Shown: in pieces, positions 7,287-13,745 of the stretch
Numbering within the stretch: position 1 is the stretch's first letter
Layout of the letters: each line of letters opens with the position of its first letter
Source of the DNA: CAYTSW01 sp964440605
GTDB lineage: Bacteria > Planctomycetota > Phycisphaerae > Phycisphaerales > UBA1924
Reading direction: 5' to 3'
Assembly: GCA_964440605.1 (NCBI GenBank)
Contig: CAYTSW010000041.1
Location: forward strand, 1-20,264
Length of the DNA: 20,264 nucleotides
Position numbers and translations under genes: made by a program
The notes under the pieces: generated by a model
The model's database searches: none
What the model saw: only the letters and a program-made list of their open reading frames with translations
What the model was told of the DNA's origin: nothing

Positions 7287-7988
7287 TCAGAACGGGCGCT
7301 TGCCGGGATTGACCGCGAGGTTGTCCCGCCCCAGCACCAGCACGTCAGCGATCTCCAACGCCTCGAGGAACGATTCCTTGGCGGCCTCGGCGTCGGCGGC
7401 CCATCGCGGGACGATGCCCCGTTCCAGGTGCTCGACGGTCGGCACCGCGTCGCCGCAGATCAGCGTCGTCATCCGCGGCTGGGGCAGCAGGAGCCCCGTC
7501 AGCCCCGGTGTTACGCCGTGAAGCGGGAAGAGATCCACGCCCGGCGCGATGCGGTCGGGCGCGGCGTTGCACCGCTGGAGCAGCGCCACCTCGACCTTGA
7601 GCGTCTTGGCCAGTTCCTCATCGCCCGAGGAGCCAGCATCCTGGAGGCGGGTGACGAGCGGCACGCCCACCGCCTCGCGCTCGGCCTCGGCGATGAGCCA
7701 CTGAGCGCCGTCGAAGGCGGGCAGCGCTCGCCTGGCGTCCGGACGGAAGCTCGTGAGGAAGACGTGGGTGATGTCCGCGGGGGCGAGATTAGCGCGCTCG
7801 CCCAGCCGGGCGGCGAGGATCTGCGCGGGCAGGCCCGGGTCGACGAGGATGCGCGCGTCGCCCGAGGTGATGAGCGTCGTCGTCGCGTGGCCCGTGCGCA
7901 CCGGGGCGCGCTCGTCCCACAGCGGGTGGGCGTCGAGCACGCCGATGCTGATGACGCGGGCGCTCACGCCCTGTTCGCGGGCGCTCAC
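7287..7988 (-). CDS. metallo-beta-lactamase-fold protein lacking the zinc ligands
   Basis: A 233-aa protein with the layout of an MBL-fold hydrolase. LVDPG (48-52) is the usual second-strand turn. ITHVFLTSFRPDARRAL (73-89) sits where T-H-x-H-x-D-H is expected, PLHGVTPG (155-162) replaces the third-histidine motif, ICGDAVPT (177-184) carries the bridging Asp, and VLGRDN (218-223) sits where the last His is expected. Of the ligands only D84, H157 and D180 remain; the others read Ser, Arg, Ala and Arg. It is therefore probably not a two-zinc hydrolase, but a binding protein or an enzyme with altered chemistry. Its start overlaps the coaD stop by 4 bp (7985-7988), which indicates translational coupling. 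No signal peptide is seen, so it is cytosolic. Confidence 0.8.
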   Translation of the reverse strand: MSAREQGVSARVISIGVLDAHPLWDERAPVRTGHATTTLITSGDARILVDPGLPAQILAARLGERANLAPADITHVFLTSFRPDARRALPAFDGAQWLIAEAEREAVGVPLVTRLQDAGSSGDEELAKTLKVEVALLQRCNAAPDRIAPGVDLFPLHGVTPGLTGLLLPQPRMTTLICGDAVPTVEHLERGIVPRWAADAEAAKESFLEALEIADVLVLGRDNLAVNPGKRPF

Positions 7989-8554
7989 GAGTCGTCACCC
8001 CCGCCCATGCCCCAGTCGCGCAAACCGTTGGGGTCGGCGCCCTTCTTCTCGAGCAGGGCCTCGATCACCACGGGCGGCACCATCGTGCGCAGGATCGACA
8101 GGTCTTCGCCCAACGCCGTGATCTGCCGGATGAGCGTGGACGAGGTGTACGCGAACGACTGGCCCGCGACGACGAAGGCGGTCTCGAGGTCGGCGACTTC
8201 GCGGTTCGTGACGGCGTGCTGGATCTCGTACTGGAGGTCCGAGAGATTGCGCACGCCGCGCAGGAGGATCGAAGCGCCGTGACGGCGGGCGCAGTCGATG
8301 GTCAGGCCCGAGAACGTCACGACGTCGATCTCGGCGGCGTTGGGCTCGGCTTTGACGAGCTCGTCCACCAGCTCGCGCAGCAAAGTCACGCGTTCGTCGC
8401 TGGTGAAGGCGGTGCGCTTCTCGGGGTTGTGCCCGATGCCGACGACGAGGCGGTCGAAGAGTCGGCGTCCACGCGCTACGACGTCCAGATGGCCGTAGGT
8501 CGGCGGGTCGAAGGAGCCGGGGTAGAGGGCGACGTGTGGGGCTCGTTCACTCAT
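7985..8554 (-). CDS. coaD: pantetheine-phosphate adenylyltransferase
   Basis: A 189-aa cytosolic enzyme that transfers an adenylyl group from ATP to 4'-phosphopantetheine, the fourth step of coenzyme A synthesis. It shows the nucleotidyltransferase signature YPGSFDPPTYGHLDVV (11-26) with T19 and the HxGH-type H22, then the NPEKRTAF segment (43-50), RGVRNLSDLQYE (99-110) and the SSTLIR motif (138-143). E. coli CoaD is 159 aa. The extra length here is mostly a Gly/Asp-rich C-terminal tail (KKGADPNGLRDWGMGGGDDS, 170-189). It is the first gene of a minus-strand group with the degenerate MBL gene, which it overlaps by 4 bp. Confidence 0.95.
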   Translation of the reverse strand: MSERAPHVALYPGSFDPPTYGHLDVVARGRRLFDRLVVGIGHNPEKRTAFTSDERVTLLRELVDELVKAEPNAAEIDVVTFSGLTIDCARRHGASILLRGVRNLSDLQYEIQHAVTNREVADLETAFVVAGQSFAYTSSTLIRQITALGEDLSILRTMVPPVVIEALLEKKGADPNGLRDWGMGGGDDS

Positions 8555-8776
8555 GGATCACGGCGGGGCAAGTCGTTGCGGAAAGACCGGGAACCACGCC
8601 CGGTTGTCGGCACAAGACGCGAGGGTAGCCCAAACGGCGCGATCGACGCGTCTCGCCGAACGATGGCGGCGGCCGGCCTTGCCCGCGGGCGTCCCGAATC
8701 AGACGCTCCCAGTGCTGACCCTCCCTGGTTCGTCCCGCGTCGGACACCTCCCCCGGCGCGGGACGCTTGCGTTGAC

Positions 8777-9337
8777 TCAGCGCGGCCCCCGCCACCCGCC
8801 CGAAGCGGGCGAGGCTTCCACCCGCGCCCGAAGCATGCCCTCCTCGAGCGTGAGCTCGCCTCGCGTTGCGCACTGACGCATGGCCTCGTAAATAAGCGCA
8901 GCCGCGGAGCTCGCGACGTTCAGCCCCCGAACCCCAGGGAGCATCGGCAGGCGGATGACGCGATCATCGCAGGCGTCCAGGGCGTCGTCGCGCAGGCCGG
9001 CGGATTCGCGCCCGAGCAGGATGTGCGCGCCCCGGTGCAGCGCGACCTCCCACGGCGGGCGGCCTCGCTTACCGGAAGTGGCCCAGACGCGCCGGCCTTT
9101 CAGCGGCGCGCACGAGGCGTACGCGTCCCACGACGCGTGTTCGCGCACGTCGAGGGCGTGCCAGTAGTCCATGCCCGCGCGTCGGACGGCCTTGTCGTCG
9201 GTGTCGAAGCCAAGGGGATGGACCAGATGCAGCGCGCACCCCGTCGCCATGCACGTGCGCCCGATATTGCCCGCGTTGTTCGGGATCTCGGGCTCGACGA
9301 GGACGAGATGCAGCAGCGGATCGTCGAGGGGCGGCAT
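8777..9337 (-). CDS. trmL: tRNA (cytidine/uridine-34 2'-O)-methyltransferase, SPOUT family
   Basis: A 186-aa enzyme expected to methylate the ribose of wobble base 34 in tRNA-Leu isoacceptors using S-adenosylmethionine. It carries the SPOUT trefoil-knot motifs: PEIPNNAGNIGRTCMATG (16-33) near the N-terminus, LLGRESAGL (107-115), and PMLPGVRGLNVASSAAALIY (131-150), which forms the cofactor knot. E. coli TrmL is 157 aa; the excess is a C-terminal tail rich in Arg, Gly and Glu. The frame is open far upstream (to 10537), but that part lies antisense to the cyclo-ligase gene. The ATG at 9337 begins the family's N-terminus. No clear ribosome site precedes it. It is divergent from the cyclo-ligase gene, about 105 bp away. 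Confidence 0.92.
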   Translation of the reverse strand: MPPLDDPLLHLVLVEPEIPNNAGNIGRTCMATGCALHLVHPLGFDTDDKAVRRAGMDYWHALDVREHASWDAYASCAPLKGRRVWATSGKRGRPPWEVALHRGAHILLGRESAGLRDDALDACDDRVIRLPMLPGVRGLNVASSAAALIYEAMRQCATRGELTLEEGMLRARVEASPASGGWRGPR

Positions 9338-9442
9338 GGCGAACCGTAGGATGAACAGATGCGGGCCGGGCCCGACACCGGCGGAGGAACCGTCGAGCCG
9401 GACGCCCCGAACCGGCGATGCATGATGATGCGGAGCTACGGC

Positions 9443-10051
9443 ATGGCGGTCCTCGATGGCCGAAGCGAGAAACGGCGGATCCGGCGCGACATGAAGAAAC
9501 GCCTGGACGCCATGGCGCAGGACACCCGCCTCGCCGCGGCGCGCGGGGTCGCGGCGCGGTTGGATGAGGCGCCCGCGATCGCGCGGGCGACGGTCGTGAT
9601 GGCGTATCTCTCGTTCGGGACCGAGCTCAACGCCAAGGCGGTGGTCAGGCGTCTGCTGAAGATGGGCAAGCGCGTGTGCGTGCCGCGGACGGACTGGGAC
9701 GCCGGGACGATCACGCCCGTTGAGTTGACGGGCGAGGAGGCGTCGATCGTCGAGGGTCGGTACGGCGTGCCGGAGCCCGCCGACGCGCCCGCGGTGCACC
9801 CGGGCTTGATCGAAGTGGTCCTGGTGCCGGGGCTGGCGTTCGATCGTGAGGGCGGTCGTCTGGGGCGCGGAGCGGGGTTCTACGACCGGTTCCTGCGCGG
9901 CCTCCAGGAGGCCCGGGCGACACCGGCGGCGTTGGTCGGGGTGGGGTTCGATGAGCAGGTGATCGATCGCGTCCCGCTCGAGGCGCACGATGTGCGGATG
10001 GGCGAGGTGCTCACGCCCGGCGCGCGTATCGTCTGTTCGGGCGGCGGTTGA
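9443..10051 (+). CDS. 5-formyltetrahydrofolate cyclo-ligase
   Basis: A 202-aa cytosolic enzyme that converts 5-formyl-THF to 5,10-methenyl-THF with ATP, returning a stored folate to one-carbon metabolism. Motifs are GRYGVPEP (105-112), the long glycine-rich signature at 127-151 (LVPGLAFD ... GRLGRGAGFYDRF), and PLEAHDVRMGEVLTP (178-192). Several in-frame starts lie upstream (9359, 9422, 9425, 9428). The ATG at 9443 is chosen because GGAG lies 7 nt before it and the resulting length fits the family (about 180-200 aa). The N-terminus is basic (RRIRRDMKKR), as is usual. It is followed by the L,D-transpeptidase gene after about 120 bp. Confidence 0.93.
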   Translation: MAVLDGRSEKRRIRRDMKKRLDAMAQDTRLAAARGVAARLDEAPAIARATVVMAYLSFGTELNAKAVVRRLLKMGKRVCVPRTDWDAGTITPVELTGEEASIVEGRYGVPEPADAPAVHPGLIEVVLVPGLAFDREGGRLGRGAGFYDRFLRGLQEARATPAALVGVGFDEQVIDRVPLEAHDVRMGEVLTPGARIVCSGGG

Positions 10052-10173
10052 CGCGTCTGGCGTGGGACGCGCGGGGTGGCCGATAATCGGATCAAGCGTG
10101 CGCGCAGCGCGGTGGGCGGTGCGCGGCTCCGGTCCGACGTTGTGGTGATCATCAGGAACAAGAGGAAACGCCC

Positions 10174-11424
10174 ATGGCGCTCCCGTCTCAGCAGGCCCGT
10201 TCGGGGATGAGTGTTGCGCGGTTTTCGGGTGGACGGTCACGCCGTCGCGGTCCGCGGCGGGTGCTCGCCCTGGCCGGCATCGCGGGGGTGATCGCCCTCG
10301 GCGTGTGGGCGTGGGGTGGGGCCGGCACCGGCGAGAACGAACCCGCGATCGACCACACGCCGCGGGCCGAGGGACGCACCGCCGAGTCGCCCGAGCGACC
10401 CAACGGCGCCGCCTCCAGCGGGAGCGTGAACGAACTGGTGATGGTCCGCAGCGAGCGTCCGCCCGAACGCGTCGATCCCGAGCCGCCGACGAATCTGACG
10501 GCGGCCCGACCTGAGCCCCGGCCGGAACCGTCGGCACCGGAGGTCGCGCTCAACACGCGCACGCCCGAACCGCCCGCGAGGCGTGTCGAGCCCGCGCCCA
10601 AGGCCGAGCCGATCGCCGAGCCCGATGCCGACGCCTTCGGCCTGACGGCGCGCACGCTCGCGGCGCTGGCCGACGCGCAGGAAGCGGTGGCCCGCAACGC
10701 GCCCGTGGAGGCGCGGGACGTCCTGAACCGTGCGCTGCACAATCAGCGCGCCTCGCTCGCCGACGCCGCAGAGCTGCGCACGAGGCTGACCGAGCTCAGC
10801 AAGACGCTGACTTTCTCGCCCCGTGTCTTCCCGGGAGACGTGACGGCTGACTCGTACGTCGTCTCGCGCGGCGACGCCCTGAGCCGCATCCCACGCAAGG
10901 AGGGCTTCGCCGTCGACTATCGGCTCATCCAGATCGTCAACGAGATCGACAACCCCAACCGCATCCGGCCCGGACAGTCGCTCAAGATCCTCTACGGGCC
11001 GTTCCACGCGGTGGTCGACAAGAGCGACTACCGACTCGATCTCTACGCCGAGCAGACCGACACCGCCGGCAACCGGATCTTCATCCGTTCGTTCCCCGTG
11101 GGGCTGGGCGAGTACGGCTCGACGCCCGTGGGCTCGTGGGTGGTGGACTCGCGGGCGGTCAACCCGGCCTGGGCGAACCCGAGGACGGGCGAGCAGTTCG
11201 GCCGCGACGATGCAGACAACCCTATCGGCGAGCGCTGGATCGGCCTCAAAGGGACCGACGCCAACACGGAGATCATGGACGGCTACGGCATCCACGGCAC
11301 GATCGAGCCCGAGAGCATCGGGCAGGATGCGTCGATGGGCTGCGTCCGGTTGCTGGCGGGCGATGTGGAACTGCTGCACGCGCTGCTGGTGGAAGAGCGC
11401 AGCACGGTGCTGATCGTGGAGTGA
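10174..11424 (+). CDS. membrane-anchored LysM / L,D-transpeptidase (YkuD domain) protein
   Basis: A 416-aa envelope protein. A basic tail leads into one membrane segment (29-48) that probably anchors it in the inner membrane facing the periplasm. A Pro/Glu-rich spacer (55-155) follows, then a helical stretch (156-212), a LysM peptidoglycan-binding domain (226-273, with YVVSRGD and NPNRIRPGQSLKI), and a YkuD catalytic domain (278-416). The active-site motif is intact: HGT at 374-376 and SMGCVR at 387-392, with C390 as nucleophile. It should form 3-3 peptide cross-links in the wall or attach proteins to it. A Shine-Dalgarno site (AGAGGA) precedes the ATG at 10174. Confidence 0.93.
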   Translation: MALPSQQARSGMSVARFSGGRSRRRGPRRVLALAGIAGVIALGVWAWGGAGTGENEPAIDHTPRAEGRTAESPERPNGAASSGSVNELVMVRSERPPERVDPEPPTNLTAARPEPRPEPSAPEVALNTRTPEPPARRVEPAPKAEPIAEPDADAFGLTARTLAALADAQEAVARNAPVEARDVLNRALHNQRASLADAAELRTRLTELSKTLTFSPRVFPGDVTADSYVVSRGDALSRIPRKEGFAVDYRLIQIVNEIDNPNRIRPGQSLKILYGPFHAVVDKSDYRLDLYAEQTDTAGNRIFIRSFPVGLGEYGSTPVGSWVVDSRAVNPAWANPRTGEQFGRDDADNPIGERWIGLKGTDANTEIMDGYGIHGTIEPESIGQDASMGCVRLLAGDVELLHALLVEERSTVLIVE

Positions 11425-11435
11425 TGGCGGGTAGT

Positions 11436-11475
11436 GGGGGGAAGAGGGGGGGAGGGAAGAGGGAGGGAGGGAAGA
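11436..11475. repeat. 40-nt homopurine tract with G-runs
   Basis: Between the converging transpeptidase and response-regulator genes the plus strand is purine only for 40 nt. It holds runs of six, seven and then several three guanines separated by A or AAGA. Such a tract can fold as a G-quadruplex or triplex. It lies just 3' of the transpeptidase stop, so it would be in that transcript's tail. Confidence 0.8.
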
Positions 11476-11492
11476 CGGCCTGGAAGGCCGTC
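11474..11492. repeat. short GC-rich hairpin (gene-end palindrome)
   Basis: GACGGCCT (11474-11481) pairs perfectly with AGGCCGTC (11485-11492) across a 3-nt loop. It sits between the stops of the converging transpeptidase and response-regulator genes and has no T-run on either side. It is one of the dispersed gene-end hairpins. Confidence 0.7.
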
Positions 11493-11514
11493 CCACCACA
11501 GGCGGGAGAGGCCT

Positions 11515-11931
11515 TCAGGACTGGGCCGGGTCGTCGGGGAAGAGCTTGTGCAGCGCGGTCTGGATCTCGCGCGCCTGCACGGGTTTGAGGAGCGTCTCGG
11601 TGCGCTCGAGGATGGACTTGTCGTCGATGGGCGGGCTGGCGTAGCCGGTGACGAAGAAGAAGGGGGTGCCCTGCTCTTCGAGTTGCTGGGCGATGGGTCC
11701 GGTGTGGCCGCCCATGATGTTGACGTCGAGGACGGCGCCGTCGATGGGCTGGTTGAGCGCATCGTGGGCCTGGTCGATATGGCCGATGGGGCCGACGACT
11801 TCGAAGCCCGACTCGCGGACGCTCATGGCGATGGAGAGCCCAACGAGGAAGTCGTCTTCGACGACGAGGATCCGGCGCTTGCCGTCTGGCATGGCGGCAC
11901 GCGGCGTCACGGAGGGGTCGGGTTGGGTCAT
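11515..11931 (-). CDS. single-domain response regulator (CheY-like receiver)
   Basis: A 138-aa lone receiver domain with no output domain. It shows the acidic triad E25-D26-D27 in ILVVEDD, the phospho-acceptor D69 in AVLDVNIMGG, T95 in FFFVTGYASP and the conserved LLKP lysine K116. It probably accepts phosphate from the kinase encoded just upstream and passes it on by protein contact or phosphorelay. The ATG at 11931 is 2 nt after the kinase stop (TGA-CG-ATG), so translation is coupled. A later ATG at 11892 would remove a disordered leader, but it has no better ribosome site. An analogous pairing is found with HWE and HisKA_2 kinases in alphaproteobacteria and planctomycetes. Confidence 0.92.
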   Translation of the reverse strand: MTQPDPSVTPRAAMPDGKRRILVVEDDFLVGLSIAMSVRESGFEVVGPIGHIDQAHDALNQPIDGAVLDVNIMGGHTGPIAQQLEEQGTPFFFVTGYASPPIDDKSILERTETLLKPVQAREIQTALHKLFPDDPAQS

Positions 11932-11933
11932 CG

Positions 11934-13484
11934 TCAACGCTTTCGCTGAGGGAAGGTGAGTTCCGCGTGGAGGCCTTCGGGGGTGAAGTCGAGGCGCAAG
12001 GTGCCGCCGAGCTGATGTTCGACCAGCCCCTCGATCAGACCGATCCCGAAGCCGAGCTCCTTGGGCGGCGTGACGTTGGGCCCGTCGCGCTCGATCCATT
12101 GGAGGCGGATGGTGTTGCCTTCGACGGCGGTGACTCGGATCTCGACGCGGCCCTGCGGGGCGGTGAACGCGCCGTACTTGGAGGCGTTGGTCGCCAGCTC
12201 GTGCAGCGCCATCCCCACGGGGTTGGCGACGTGGCCGGCGACTCTGACGTTGTCGCCCGTGAGGCTGACGCGTTCGGATTGCGGCGTGTCGTCGGGTCCG
12301 GGTTCGTCTTCGAAGGGCCGGAGGACGAGGCGGATGAGTTCGGCGAGTTCGATCGGCCCCCAGCGGGCGTTGGCGAGGCCCTCGTGGACGCGCGCCAATG
12401 AGTGCAGGCGCGGGACGAATGAATCGACAAAGCTCCGCGTGTCGGAGATTCGGGCGGCGGTCTGTTCCGCGAGCGACGCGATGGAGGCCAGCGTGTTTTT
12501 GACGCGGTGATCGAGCTCGCTCATGAGGCGCGAGCGCGTCTGGTCGAGGCGATGGCGGTCGAGCGAGGCGGCAAGGAGGTTGGCGATCGCGCGCAGGTGG
12601 TTGACGTCGTACTCGGTGAACGTGCGCGGCTGGTCGGTATGCGCGCCGAGCACGCCCCAGGGCTCGCGCGGGTCACCCACGATGACGCTGAGTCCCGAGA
12701 CCACGCCGTGGTCAAAGAGGAGCTGCGGTCCGCGGAAGCGGGTGTCAGAGGCGAGGTCCTCGACGATGACCGGTTCTCCAACGGCGAGGGTGTAGCTGGC
12801 CTGAGACGGCTCCGACAACTCGAAGGTCCGCTCGCCAACGTTTCCCGGCTGCCAGCCCACGCCGGAGACGAGGCGCAGGCGGGCGCCGCCGTCCTCGAGG
12901 AGGAGGACCTTGGCCATCGGGGTGTCGAGGCCCTCGGCCATGGCTTGGACGGCGTGATCCAGGAGGTCACCTCGCTCAGGTGCCCGCAGGGCGAAGGAGC
13001 CGAGCCGGGCGATGAGACGCTGCTGCGTCAGGCGGGCGCGGAGCTCGCGGTGCTCGAGCACCCGATTCGTGATGTCGCGGGCAAAGAGCAGGATGCCCGG
13101 CTGGTCGAGGAAATGGGCGGCGGGGCAGGCGCGGAGTTCGAGCGCGAGCTCTTCGCCGTCGTGCGCCTCAAGAAGAACGGAAACTTGCGAGACCTGCCCC
13201 TCGATGGCGGCATCGAACATCTGGCGGTAGGCCTCGCGCCGATCGGGGTCGAGGCAGGTATCAAGAGCCTGGACGGCGGTATCGGGTGTGGTGCCGTTGA
13301 CGCGTCGGGTGAGCTCGTACCCGCGCCGGTTGAAGGCGCAAAGTTCGCCGTTCTGATCGACCAGCACGCAGGCCTCGTCGATGCGCTCCTGAGTCCGGCC
13401 GAGCGGGGCGAAGCGATGGAAGAGCGGGCAATCGTCGCCGCGGAGGCAGACCACGTCATCTGGACCGCGATCGCGCCGCAACAC
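11934..13484 (-). CDS. PAS-GAF-HWE family sensor histidine kinase
   Basis: A 516-aa soluble kinase with no membrane segments. Domains in order are a short Cys/His-containing head (C13, C19, H23), PAS (about 32-140), GAF (about 175-310), and an HWE-type transmitter. The phospho-acceptor is H326 in SELDHRVKNTLA. The ATP-binding N-box is GMALHELATNASKYGA (424-439), the diagnostic W463-x-E465 is in LQWIERDGP, and a glycine turn (GFGIGL, 478-483) follows. The input is probably cytosolic (redox, light or a small ligand). The start is GTG at 13484; TTG at 13481 is equally possible, because GGAGG lies only a few bases upstream. It is co-transcribed with the receiver gene at 11515-11931. Confidence 0.92.
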   Translation of the reverse strand: MLRRDRGPDDVVCLRGDDCPLFHRFAPLGRTQERIDEACVLVDQNGELCAFNRRGYELTRRVNGTTPDTAVQALDTCLDPDRREAYRQMFDAAIEGQVSQVSVLLEAHDGEELALELRACPAAHFLDQPGILLFARDITNRVLEHRELRARLTQQRLIARLGSFALRAPERGDLLDHAVQAMAEGLDTPMAKVLLLEDGGARLRLVSGVGWQPGNVGERTFELSEPSQASYTLAVGEPVIVEDLASDTRFRGPQLLFDHGVVSGLSVIVGDPREPWGVLGAHTDQPRTFTEYDVNHLRAIANLLAASLDRHRLDQTRSRLMSELDHRVKNTLASIASLAEQTAARISDTRSFVDSFVPRLHSLARVHEGLANARWGPIELAELIRLVLRPFEDEPGPDDTPQSERVSLTGDNVRVAGHVANPVGMALHELATNASKYGAFTAPQGRVEIRVTAVEGNTIRLQWIERDGPNVTPPKELGFGIGLIEGLVEHQLGGTLRLDFTPEGLHAELTFPQRKR

Positions 13485-13648
13485 ACGCCTCCTCGTCTCG
13501 TACTTCGGGTGCTCCCGCAGGATGCTCGTCGTCTCACGGTAGCATCAAGTAAGCTCGCGGTGAAGCGGCGGGATGTGAGAAGATCGATCCTTGTGGTAAC
13601 AGGCGCGCGGTTTGTAGTCGCCTGTCGCATGTGCCGCGCCCTCGGGGC

Positions 13649-13674
13649 CGCACGCCGTGGATGTGCGGCGTGCG
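13649..13674. promoter_or_regulatory. 9-bp hairpin in the kinase-gyrB divergent region
   Basis: CGCACGCCG (13649-13657) pairs with CGGCGTGCG (13666-13674) across an 8-nt loop in the 261-bp region between the divergently transcribed kinase and gyrB genes. It lies about 25 bp before a TACAAT box (13699-13704) that is a weak candidate -10 element for gyrB. A regulatory role, for instance supercoiling-sensitive control, is only a guess. Confidence 0.4.
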
Positions 13675-13698
13675 CGGGCTGCGCACCCCCGAACGTCC

Positions 13699-13704
13699 TA
13701 CAAT
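13699..13704 (+). promoter_or_regulatory. candidate -10 box (TACAAT) for gyrB
   Basis: TACAAT lies 42 bp before the gyrB ATG. No convincing -35 element is found 16-18 bp upstream. The box is close to the sigma70 consensus and is in a suitable place. Confidence 0.3.
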
Positions 13705-13745
13705 CAGGCTCGCAACCGCCTCCAACGACGCGACATCGGAGCAGC

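Noticed and set aside
10048..10087. TTGACG (10048) with GATAAT (10082) as a promoter for the transpeptidase gene
   Set aside because: The spacer is 28 bp, far from 16-18, and TTGA overlaps the stop of the previous gene.
9338..10537. N-terminal extension of the trmL frame
   Set aside because: It is antisense to the cyclo-ligase gene and shows no domain. TrmL starts at 9337.
13591..13601. DnaA-box-like TTGTGGTAA upstream of gyrB
   Set aside because: It is one base short of the TTATCCACA pattern and there is no second box, so no origin is inferred.
12507..13745. N-terminal extension of the gyrB frame (413 codons)
   Set aside because: It is antisense to the histidine kinase. The family N-terminus and a ribosome site begin at 13746.
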